Under the pieces are notes generated by a model. That model had not been told where the DNA came from. It searched no databases and was given only the letters and a program-made list of their open reading frames with translations. The position numbers and the translations under genes are program-made. A stretch of 59,930 nt of DNA from Niebla homalea (taxonomy: Eukaryota > Ascomycota > Lecanoromycetes > Lecanorales > Ramalinaceae), in NCBI GenBank assembly GCA_019925105.1, contig JAHGAU010000050.1, positions 1-59,930 of the forward strand. The letters are read 5' to 3'. Positions 23,510-34,300 of this stretch are shown piece after piece. How positions within the stretch are numbered: the first letter of the stretch is position 1; each line of letters begins with the position of its first letter.

Positions 23510-24624
23510 GATCAGTACGTTATCTCCAGGTAGGCCCACATTTGTCTCTTCGAGGCTTGAGAATCCTGAGACGCTAATACAGTACTATGGGGAAGAGATG
23601 CATCAATCAAGGTCTAATTGAGCATGGACCCGGGATTGCGTCTCAAATTGTAGTATGATCCCTCTGCGTTTTAACAATTAAAAGAAGGGAAGTATGTCAA
23701 ACAATGAGCTAAGAAAGTGTTCTGGGGACTCTCACGATGCGATGCCCGTATCTCAGCCGATGTCTCAGCGCTGATATTGACTATTAACGCCATACGTAAG
23801 GGATCATCGCTTTTCTGAGCCGCCTTCGGACAAGCCTGCTTTGAATTACAGCGGTTCAATCAGGAACGTTGCCGAATAAATGCCTAATCGCCCCGCAAGA
23901 TTGCACTCTCGCGGCGCTCCTCGGCGTTCGGTTTTGTTGTCGGAAAGCTCCAAAACCCAGGTCTCGCTTTATCATCAAATTTAGCTCTGTTTTTTCTAAA
24001 TCGACCCTTTTTGATCGGTTTTCCTGGTAGACTCGACTTTCCCAAACCCGGGTCCACGCTTTCTCCACCTTTGCTGCTCAACCTGATCACCATCACAGGT
24101 CATGTCTTTAGACTCTTAAACCTCGTAAGCCCTGTAGGCCCCTGTTATAAGCTCTACTAGCAAGAGACGTCGTTGGTGGACGAAGAAGGAGGTGGATAAG
24201 ACCGTTGCGTAGTCTTGTCACCGCAATGATGCTGCCTCCCCGTCAACTAGGATAGGTTTGCTGAAGGGCTTGCGGAGAGGCTCGGAAAAGGGTTTGATAA
24301 AGGGTTTTATGCAGGGTTTGGTGGAAGAAACTAGGATTTTTGGAAAAAGTGTTTTGGAGACATCGGTAAATCTGGTGCAATAAACCGCGGGCAGACGTTT
24401 CTCCTTTGGTGAGGATTACTAACAAAATCGACCTGGATTTCGCAAACCCTTGCGGTAAAACCAGGGTTTCGACGTGTTACCCGGTGTATGAAACCCAGGT
24501 TTCCACGATTTTTACTCCCAAAACCCCTATCGCAACCTCGTGGCGCTCATCGGCGTTCGAGAGGTCAACACCTTTGAGTTTGGTAAGCGTGGCCCGGAGT
24601 GCCGACCCTGCCGTCAGTCAAGGG
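23510..24624. other. Intergenic, SHC upstream region with short direct repeats
   Basis: No gene recognised. The part nearest 23,510-23,700 should hold the SHC promoter. Two near-identical direct repeats, CTCGCGGCGCTCCTCGGCG (about 23,909) and CTCGTGGCGCTCATCGGCG (about 24,537), and scattered AAACCCAGGT/AAACCCGGGT words (about 23,950, 24,045, 24,490) suggest an old, unmutated small repeat. A G-rich stretch of GGGTTT/GGCTTG words runs from 24,255 to 24,330. Confidence 0.5.
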
Positions 24625-24626
24625 TA

Positions 24627-24733
24627 GTCGGCGCATTACCCCGGCTCCAGCCAAAAAGGCCCGCTCTCAGGTTCGCGTTTTTGGCCACGCAGGGGTAGTA
24701 GGCTTAATGACGCGGCAAGCTCAATAACGCATT
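24627..24733 (+). repeat. Left terminal inverted repeat
   Basis: It begins GTCGGCGCATTACCCC and ends AACGCATT. It differs from the right TIR by two transitions and a 1-base A-run length change. GC-rich and free of RIP apart from those transitions. Confidence 0.9.
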
Positions 24734-26525
24734 ATTCTGAATCACCTATATATTTACTATATAGTAAGTAATCCTTAATCTTTATAACCTTAAGAACTAT
24801 AAATTACTTTATTTATTGAACCTTTTAAATATTAAGGTTTTTTTAAAGCTTTATATTATAATCCTTAAATTATTTATAATTACTTATAATACGTTTCTTA
24901 ACCCGTATAATTATTAACCTTTTTACCCTTTTAAGGCGAAGTTTAAACGTTTTAACCTTATTCTTTTATTTTTATTTAAAAGATTTTCATTTTATATTAA
25001 TTATTATAGTTTTACTTTTTTAAGTTAAAATAAAGTTAATCTCTTTATATAAAACCTTATATTTAACCGTTTTATAAACGTTAAGAAGATTACGTTTTAT
25101 AAATTATATACTTTATATATTTATAAAAACTTTATATACGTAATTATTAATAATTATAAGGAAATCCTTATAAATTTAATTTATATCCTTAAATTTATTA
25201 ATTATAAATAAGTTGAAAACAATAATGTCTTATAATTTAAATAGCGTATATTTAAGTAAAAAACCTATTAATATGGAGGGTAATAATATTACTTAACGGG
25301 CTTAATCGTTTCTTTAACGTATTAAATTTAATATTATATTTAAATTCTATGGTATAAGGCTTATTTTTTTAAAGGTTAATTTAATCGTTATAATTTTCAA
25401 GGTTTATTTATAAATTATATATTTATAATTAAAAAAATCCATTTTATTGGATTTATCGTTATTTATATAAACGGCCGAATTAATAGCTTTAATATAATAG
25501 TATTTAAGTGGCTAGAAATAAGTTACGTTAAAAGATTAAAATTATAATATAAATTTAAGTAATAAAATAAAGGGTTATATTTTAGCCTTTATATAATAAT
25601 TATAAAAAAACTTAATAAAGTAAAACTTAACTTTATTAAAAACGAGTATCCTTTATAATTTTATATGGGATTTTTAATTATATACGTTAAAGAACGTAAG
25701 CCACTTTATAAGGAATAAGCCGTTTAAATATTTAAATTTATTTATACTTATAAAATATTTATCCGGGATTATAATATTACCTTATTTATAAAGAATTTAA
25801 GCTCTTTTTAAAATAAGTATTAAGGGAATTGACCTTTTAATTACGTTAATGTATTTAATTAAAGTAATAAAAATAAAATAATTTCTATTTTAAAAAAAAA
25901 GCTTTATATTAATATAATAAGTAATTATTATATAAATTATTCTATAATTTATACGGAACTTTATTTAATTTGTATTCTATATATCCCTTTTCTAAATCCT
26001 AAGTCGATCCTATATTATACGGAATCGTTTAAAATATAATATTATAATATTTATATTATATATATCCTTTTAATTAAAAGAAAAAGTTATTACCGTTTAA
26101 TTCTATATTATAAGTATTATATAAGGAAGTTTTTAATTTATTTAAGTTTAAAAGGTTTAAAAGGTTTATTAATAAGTAAATTTATTAACCGTATAAATTC
26201 TATACCTCCGCGGATCTAAAATATACGTATTTAAAGGTATAAATCGTTTATAATATTAATTTAATTATAAAGGCTTTTCTTTTACTTAAAGGAAAGCCGT
26301 TAAGTTATTTATAATTATATTAATTTTAAGGTTTTCTTTTAAATATATCTTTAAAATATATATACGTTTACTTTATACTATTTAATTACTTTTACAATAT
26401 TAAGGAAAGTACGATTACGGATATTATTAAGGGTTTTTTCTATGCAATTTTTACGCTTATAATACGAATCGGACATAACGTTATTAAGTGGTGAGTTATT
26501 TAATTAAGTGGATGTAAGTGGGTAA

Positions 26526-26633
26526 AATGCGTCATTGAGCTTGCCGCGTCATTAAGCCTACTACCCCTGCGTGGCCAAAAACGCGAACCTGAGAGCGGGC
26601 CTTTTTTGGCTGAAGCCGGGGTAATGCGCCGAC
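26526..26633 (-). repeat. Right terminal inverted repeat
   Basis: The reverse complement begins GTCGGCGCATTACCCC and ends GACGCATT. Homology to the left TIR stops abruptly beyond this word on both sides, where the RIP-mutated body begins. Confidence 0.9.
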
Positions 26634-26635
26634 TA

Positions 26636-27845
26636 CGGCCTACTTATCGGTCGAGGCTATGATCACTCCGATCACTCGGATCTGCAGTCGCAGAGGCGAC
26701 AAATTCCTGTCCAAATTAAGTGCGATCAAACCAATTGCGAAGCTCCACGGAGACGAGGAAGTTCAGACCATGTCAATCTGGACCTGATTGGTGGTTCTTG
26801 AGCTCGGACGTGCTCGTTGAACCGGAAGTAAAGGTGATCTTCCGCGCTGCTCTATTACCGATCGTCACACTATGTAGGCAAGGGACTCCACGGGTAACTA
26901 TAAATGCTGCCGTGATCGAGCGTTGTAGCCGTGGGTTGATGGGCGAGCCCGAGACCCTCTCTGGTGCACACTAAGGCTATCACTACTTTGGCGGTCCGGA
27001 GCTACCCGAACCGGAGCTACTATTCGCGGATGAATTCTGATGATGCTTAGCTGAAATTGTATCTGCGACTTTATTACTAGGGTCTCGCCAGTCTCACGAA
27101 CGAGAGGTGAAATGGATGACACCATGTATGAACAAGGTGCGTGCTTATCGCCGCTTTAGAGGAGCAGGATTGCAGGTGGCTGCATGCAGGGGCAGAATTT
27201 TTACTTTTCAGCATGATAAGGGATTTGCTCGGTCTATGTGAACTCCTACTGCCTATCTATTCTTGGGGATAAAAAGTGACAACCTGGACATTTGTGTTCG
27301 CAGTCATTGGATAAAGCCGGTGGGGAGATGAGACAATTGGAAATCAAAAACTTTAATTAAACGGTGCCTCAATCTTAGTGGTGTAAGATGCGTGATGCAT
27401 TAGGTAGTTTTGCATACAGCTCCACTCAGAGCCTACTTAGCAGCGCACATTTTGCATGACTGAACATGGACATGCAGTTCATGCGACGCGCTTATTATCC
27501 GGCGAACCACGCCACAGTTGTAACATCTAATGGGCCAGTCCTGTCGGCCTTCATCGCTGTCGGCATCATGCTGCTGCACGATGATCTCATACGTTGAACA
27601 AACAGCTCACAAACCCGCAAGCATTACGTATCGGTGCGGTTGGCGTTGAGTGATAGTATATCACGTCAGGGAATGGGACTTCAAACCCAAACCCCTTGAT
27701 TTCTCGTTCTCCAAGAGCTGCTTTGGTAGCCGTTGATTGGTGACCTTTGGTGATTTTGATGCCAAGCAATAGCTCCAATATGACTGCATTCAGCAATACC
27801 GAATTCTGGATTGCAAGACTGGAAAGCTCATTGTATAGATTCGCC
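26636..27845. other. Intergenic, upstream of the P450
   Basis: About 1.2 kb of ordinary-GC DNA. Open frames at 26,720-26,974 (plus) and 26,898-27,125 (minus) show no family features. The P450 promoter must lie in the last few hundred bases. Another in-frame ATG for the P450 exists at 27,759. Confidence 0.5.
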
Positions 27846-29549
27846 ATGGCCTCTGAGGCAAAGTTGGAGAGCTGGCCTCTTGCGCTAGAACGCTTGAGCA
27901 AAACAATCGACAGCCGGTTCCCCTACGCCACGGCTTCTATTGGTGTTGCTCCTGGGCTACGGTTGTTTCTCTCGTTGGTCAGTCCTCCGTTACAACTCGA
28001 TGAATTACAGCCATATCTGACAATATCTGACAATATCAGCTCTTGTTATATCCAATCTGGCGAGCCATCTACAACATATATTTTCACCCGCTCTCAAGCT
28101 ACCCTGGTCCTCGATTCGCCGCCGCGACCAAGATCCCCATTGCCATCGCAATGTGGAAAGGAGACTTACCCCACTGGCTGCTATCACTTCACGAGTACTA
28201 TCGTAGTGATATCGTTCGCATCGCCCCGGACGAACTCGCCATCATCTCAGCTTCGGCGTGGCAAGACGCCTACGCCAGTCGTCCAGGTCATGCGCACTTC
28301 TCTAAGGAACTCACTACCACGAACGACGGCATGGACGAGATTGTTACTGCAGATGAGGCTAACCACAGCCGTTACCGTCGCGTTCTCAGCCATGCATTCT
28401 CGGACAGGGCTTTGCGTGAGCAGGAACCATTGCTAATGATACACATCAACAAACTCATTTGCGGCCTAAAACGCCAGATCAACGGCACAGCGAAGGGTAA
28501 AGTTGACTTTACAGAATGGTTCACGTGGACGACTTTTGATATTATCGGCGACTTATCTTTCGGTCAATCATTCGATTGTTTGGCGAACGAGGGTATCCAT
28601 TCTTTTCTTGCCATCATAACGCAGGCGCTCCGAGCATTATTTTGGATCAATGTGACCCGGAAGTTCCCACCTCTGGGGAAGCTGCTTATTTATGGCTTCT
28701 CCAAAGCTGATTCGAAGGCCGCACATACCATAAGGCAATATCCAGCAGATCAAGTTAATCGACGGCTCGAAAGGGAAACATCTCGGCATGATTTCCTGCA
28801 CTACCTCACCAAACACAACACAGAACGCGACAAAGGTGGCATGACAAGGCCAGAGATCCAACGGAACGCGACCACAATCATCATCGCAGGCAGCGAAACG
28901 ACGTCGACTATCCTTACTGCGACCGTGTGGCTCTTAATGCGGCATCCAAAATACTATGAACGACTCAGAGACGATATACGCGCACAATTCTCCTCGGCTG
29001 GAGAGATCAACCACCGGCACATCATTGATCGCGTCCCGTTCCTTCAAGCTGTCGTCGACGAGACCTTTCGCATTTTTCCGCCCACCGGTAGCTCACCACG
29101 CGTGTCGCCCAAGGGGGGTGAGATGGTCTCCGGACACTTCATTCCTGAGAATACAATCATTCAGATCCATCCATTCGCAGCAAGTCGTACGCACCTGAAC
29201 TTCGACGAGCCGGATGTGTTTGCGCCGGAGAGATGGATGGATCCGGCAGAGAAATCTGATCGCTGGAAGAACGATCAAATCAACGTCGTACAGCCTTTCT
29301 CGGTTGGCCCAAGGAATTGTATCGGCAAGTAGTAAGTGATCACTTCGGTAACTTTGGTCCCCTGACGTATGCTGATGCAAGACAAGTAGCCTCGCATGGG
29401 CAGAGATGCGCCTTGTTTTAACACATCTGCTGTACAACTTTGACATCGAGTCTTGCGATGAAACTGACGAGCAGTGGACTGCACAGAAACAATGGTTTAC
29501 ATGGGCGAGGAAGCCCATGGTTGTCAAGCTCAGCAATCGAGCTCAGTGA
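27846..29549 (+). CDS. Cytochrome P450 monooxygenase
   Basis: A microsomal heme-thiolate oxygenase. Three exons: 27846-27977, 28040-29331, 29390-29549, with introns of 62 and 58 bp. The first uses a less common GTCAGT donor; the second splits the codon just after the heme loop. The spliced product is 527 residues, normal for the superfamily. Landmarks: hydrophobic N-terminal anchor (GLRLFLSLLLLYPIW), IYFHPLSSYPGPRFA, I-helix AGSETT (28,886-28,903), ExxR as ETFR (29,060-29,071), APERW, heme loop FSVGPRNCIGK with ligand Cys at 29,318-29,320, then YLAWAEMRL across the splice. The pattern resembles fungal secondary-metabolism P450s of the isotrichodermin C-15 hydroxylase type. Start chosen because it gives a compact anchor; the in-frame ATGs at 27,759 or 27,780 would lengthen it. 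With SHC and MFS nearby it could oxidise a triterpene; that is inference. Confidence 0.92.
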
Positions 29550-30954
29550 AGGCCACAAATCATGCTATACAGCACTGAAAGGCGGCCATTGCCGTTAAAT
29601 GCTTCCTAAAGCACATGATGTGTGTGGCTCATGAATCAGACATGATTCATGATTGATCCACGTCGTCTATGAATCATTGATATGCGGTCAGTCTCTAGGC
29701 ATACACCCGCGGCCTAGCAACAAAGCAGCTCAGAACAACTCCTCGAGCCTTATTTCCGACCCTGAACCCCCAAGGACTTTGCCAAGGACTCTGATGGATG
29801 GGTTGAAGGGATAGTATTGCCGATTCGTGCCCTAGATCAAAAAGGCTATGGATTTCTGGTCCCGGAGGAATCGGTAGAAGATCTTTCCCATCCAGAGAAG
29901 TCATCAACAGAAGCCATCACCAGTTGCACCTTACAACTTTCGGGCAAATCCAGCCCCTCCGTTTCGTCCGTCCCCACTGCAGGCCTCATCACCCTACACC
30001 ACATCACGGGAGCATTCCGTGCCATACCCTGATCCCACTGGTTCCCTCGCGCATAAAGTGCGCCTTCCGGGCACTCTAATCCTCCTCACCCCGCCTCTGC
30101 CCCCAAATCTCCTCAATCACGAAACTCCAGGATCATGCTTGCCATGATCTTGGCATCCTTCGAACCCAAGAGCACCTGAAGACCCCATTGTGTGCAAAAG
30201 GGCTAATACACTTGACCAGCAATGTCGTAGATCGCCTCAAGCCTCTCGAGAATGAAAAGCAAACTCCCTGGTACGATGACACCGCGGTATACAGGTGGAG
30301 GAAGGGTGTGCCGGTGCGGATGCGGCACGGTTCGTGGGGGATGATTTGGAAGGGCTGGTGGAGGAAGAAGTCCGGGAGGGCCATGAGGAAGCCAGGTGGG
30401 CATGGTGGTGGGTAGAGGGGTCGGTGACGCCGAAGATGTCGCGGCGGTCGTCGTTGGGGAAAGGATGGAGGTGTTGGGGGCGATGAGGGAGCTCTAAGTC
30501 TTCTGCGGTGGCTCTGTTATGTCAGGAAGATGTCGGAATGTTGGAATCAGGAGGTCGATAATGCATGTTGAAGAGCGGGCTCTAACGGAGCTGATCTGCC
30601 TCCTCGATGAATCTCTGGCTTTCTTGAAATGAATCGCCGCAGTTGTCTGTGAGTAGAAAATGGTATCAAAACTGTAGGATAAGAAATGTAGGCAAACATC
30701 TTGCACAGACATTCGAGCCTTTCGATTTCCTCACTCAGCCAAAAACGTCTTCACCTACGGTTCTGCAATTTTCATTGATCTGACGTCCCGGGCAGTCCGG
30801 TGATCTATACGTTGCCGAATATCACAATATTCCGTGGTATTTACAGGACCTAGCAGCATTAGGGTGTCACGTTCCTGGCCATAGCAGATCATGGAGCTGA
30901 TGTTCAGTACCACTACGTTTGAGTCGAGGCTGTCGTAAGGCCTTAGCAATGTGA
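29550..30954. other. Ordinary-GC DNA, no intact gene recognised
   Basis: About 1.4 kb between the P450 stop and the copia insertion. Frames are short and lack family features. A minus-strand stretch around 30,200-30,290 (SLLFILERLEAIYDIAGQVY) and another at 30,755-30,949 (SLDSNVVVLNISSMICYG) look protein-like and may be remnants of one or two decayed genes. The second ends close to the transposon insertion site at 30,955. Confidence 0.4.
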
Positions 30955-30959
30955 AACGT

Positions 30960-31180
30960 TGTCAGCCTGGGTGACAGGCATGGTGGTGGTGTTGCATGGA
31001 GTGTCACTGAGCCGTCATGCGACGGTACCAAGACACTATTATAGCGCGTATAGATATTATTACCTAACCGTATACTTTATACTACTTAGGTATTTTATAT
31101 AAATAATATTATGCTTCTTAGAAAAATTATATATAATATATATATATATTATTTACTTTTATACGTTTTTACGTTTAATA
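30960..31180 (+). repeat. Copia 5' LTR
   Basis: 221 bp. The outer ~95 bp (to about 31,055) keep CpA/TpG-rich, unmutated sequence. The rest is RIP-saturated. It aligns without gaps to the right LTR, nearly every difference being C-to-T or G-to-A. Confidence 0.93.
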
Positions 31181-31326
31181 ATTATAACCCCGGTATTATA
31201 TATTATTATAATTATTTATTTATTAATTAATTTAAAGGTATAATTAATTATTTAAAAAAGCTTAAATTAAATCCTTAAGGTTATTATATTATATATAAAT
31301 TAAAAATAAAAAAAAAATTAAAGAAT

Positions 31327-34300
31327 ATTGATTGATTAATTGATTTATATTACGGATCTAGCTAAGCTAATTCCGGCGTTCCTTAATACTTAATTATTTA
31401 GCCTTATTAATAACCGTAAAAAACCCGATATCCATAATATTAAGAATAAAAACCGGTATTTACTTAGCCTTTATTTACGTTTTAAGGGCTAAAAGCATTT
31501 ATAGTTATTTAAAGAGTAAGAATTTATTTATATATTTTTTCTAAGAAAACCTATAATATTACGACTGAATCTACTTAAAGGTTACCTTTAAACCTATTAT
31601 TTTTCCGTTACTTTACGGGTCTATTTAATATTAAAATTTCAGAATTCTAATTATATTATTAAATATCTTTATTAATATATATATTATTATTATTTTATTT
31701 ATATAATTCTATTAATTAATATAATATCACTTTTTATACCGCCCCGGTATTTATAGCCCCTTTAACCCCTTATTAAATATAGTTTTCCCGCCGTTACTTT
31801 TTACCCCCGGGTTAGCGGTAAAGTTTTTTAATTAAGTTTTTAATTATTTCCTTTATTTCTTTGGCTAAGTTAAACTATAATAATAAACCTATAACCATTA
31901 TAAATTTAATAACCGCTTTAATACCCTTTTTATTAATAAATATTTAATAATAATCGTTAATCCTTACCTTTTTAATTAATCTTAATTTAAGTTCTTTAAA
32001 TAATAAATAAAAAATTAATACGTATATAACGTTTTACTTTTATTATTTATATTTATAATTAACGTTAATCCGGTTACCGGCGTATATAATAGAAAGGAAA
32101 TAAAGTAAACCGTTTTTATTTATCCGGAGTTAAATTATTAACGTATTATTGCCTTTCTTTATAATCTTATAATACCAGAAATACTTATTAATAACCTCGT
32201 TATTATTTAATATCGGATACCGTTACCCTTAAGGGATTAATTCTTTATATTTACGTTAATGCTTTATTTACTTTTTTATAGTTTATAGGATAATCACCGT
32301 TAATTTTATTTTTACGGCCTTCTTTTTTTCCGCCGTTTTTACTTTAAGTAAGAATTTATATACTTTTATATTAACTTCTTAAACGTAAGTTAAATTGATT
32401 TTTTTTTTTAATTTACTTTAATTTAATTTCCGTAAAAAAAATAAATATTATTTCTTTACGCTTTCTTATTTAAGGTTTCTTATAGTTTTAACAAATACGT
32501 TTATTTCCTATTAATATAATTAAGTTTATATTCCTTTTAAGTTTTACTTAAGTAACTATTTAATTTAAGGTTAACTTTATTAATAATATAAAAACCTTAA
32601 ATTCCAAGACCGGAACGGGAGTTATTTTATATACTTTATTTATTATTCTTAAATATTAGTTTTAAATTTTTTATAATTGCCGGACGGGCTTTTTCCTATA
32701 TTTAAGTATACCTTTAAATACGTATTAAATAGTTACCGTATATATTATCATAAACTTTATAACCGTTTAATAAACGGTTTTGACCTTTTATAAAATAGCT
32801 TTTTACGTTAACGCCGTAAAATAAATAAAACCTTTTTTTATAAAATTATCTTTTTCTAGATTTTTTTATATAATCCTTTTAATTTAATTTCTTATTAATT
32901 TATAAATTAAATACTTTAATATTAACTTCCGATTTTACCGTTATATTATTTAAATTTATTATTATTATTATATTATATAACTTTGGGCTTTTTATTATAT
33001 AAATAAGCTTATACTTATATAAAATAAATTAGGTTTTATATATTTTTATTTATTATATATAGGCTTTATAAGTTTATTTTAACTTTAAATAATTTATATA
33101 AATAAACATATTATAAGTTAAGAAATAAATATTATTAATAAAGCTTTTTATTTAAACTTTTTATTTTAACTTTATTAAGTCTTTAATAAGCGGGCTATTA
33201 AAGAATAAGAATAAAATTAAGGAGATAAATAACCTTTAAGGAATCCTTATTATTATAAATTCTATTATATTTATTTCTATCTTAAATTAATTAATATTAT
33301 TTAGTTATTTAAGAAACTTTTTATTTAATTTATAAGGAAAAATAAAATCCTTTTTTCCCGTAAATTATATAATAACCTTTAATAATTTATTTTATTAAAC
33401 GTTTTTATAATCTTTAAAGAAAGAAAACTTATAACGTACTTTTTCTTATAGCTTTATATCGTATATATATTATCGATTAAGCCTTTAAGAGCCGTTTCCG
33501 TTAATTATCTTTTTTTTACTTTTATTTATTAATTAAAAAGTAACTTATATTTTTCTATATAGTTATTTAAGATCTTTACGATTATTATCTTTAAAGTTTT
33601 TTTTAACTTATAAAGGAATACTATAGGTTTATATAACTTTATTTTTAAGTAATTTAACTTAATTAACTTCTTAAGGATAATCATCTTAATTTCCTTAAAT
33701 TTATAAGGGTAATATCCTATATTAAAATAAACTTAAAATAAGTAAATAAAGACCTCCCTAAATAATAACGTTATTATAAATAAAAACCTATTTAATATAC
33801 CGTTAAGTTTAAGGGCCTTATCCTTTTTCGGCTTATTAATTACCTTAATTATTATTTCTTAAGTTATTATTTTTATTATTATTATTAATTTAGGATATAT
33901 TATATTATCGATATTTATTAAATTAACTTCCGATAACGGGGGAAGGAATATTTCTTTAAGAGCCTTAATTTTACCGTTAAAGGTATTCGTTACCGTACCG
34001 TTTAATCTTTTTAAAGGTAAAAACTTAAAGATAAATTTAAGTTTCTAATTTTATTCCTTATTATATTTTATTAACTTTTAAATATTATAAAAGGAAACCA
34101 CTAAATTATATATTATAGCCCGGAAGTATATTTACTTAATCTTCCGGATAATTTTCTTTTTTTCTTCTTAAGTTTTTTTTAACCGTTAAAGCGTCTTTTA
34201 ATTTCTATATTTAATAATTTATTTTATAAGCGCTTTTACCTTTATAGTTATTTTTATATACTTTTTATTTTAATAGGTTTTAACTCTTTAAGATAATTTT

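Larger units (their letters stand above)
24627..26633. mobile_element. 2.0-kb terminal-inverted-repeat DNA element, TA target site
   Basis: The ends are near-perfect inverted repeats of 107 and 108 bp, both flanked by TA (24,625-24,626 and 26,634-26,635), so the element spans 2,007 bp. The interior (about 24,735-26,525) is RIP-saturated AT-rich DNA; the TIRs are not. A TA duplication and ~2 kb size fit a Tc1/mariner (pogo/Fot1-like) transposon, but the TIRs are long for that group and I could not identify a transposase or DDE motif in either strand of the mutated body. It separates the SHC/MFS pair from the P450. Confidence 0.85.

Noticed and set aside
27587..27901. A 104-codon minus-strand frame upstream of the P450
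   Set aside because: It overlaps the first P450 exon on the opposite strand, and no domain is recognised.
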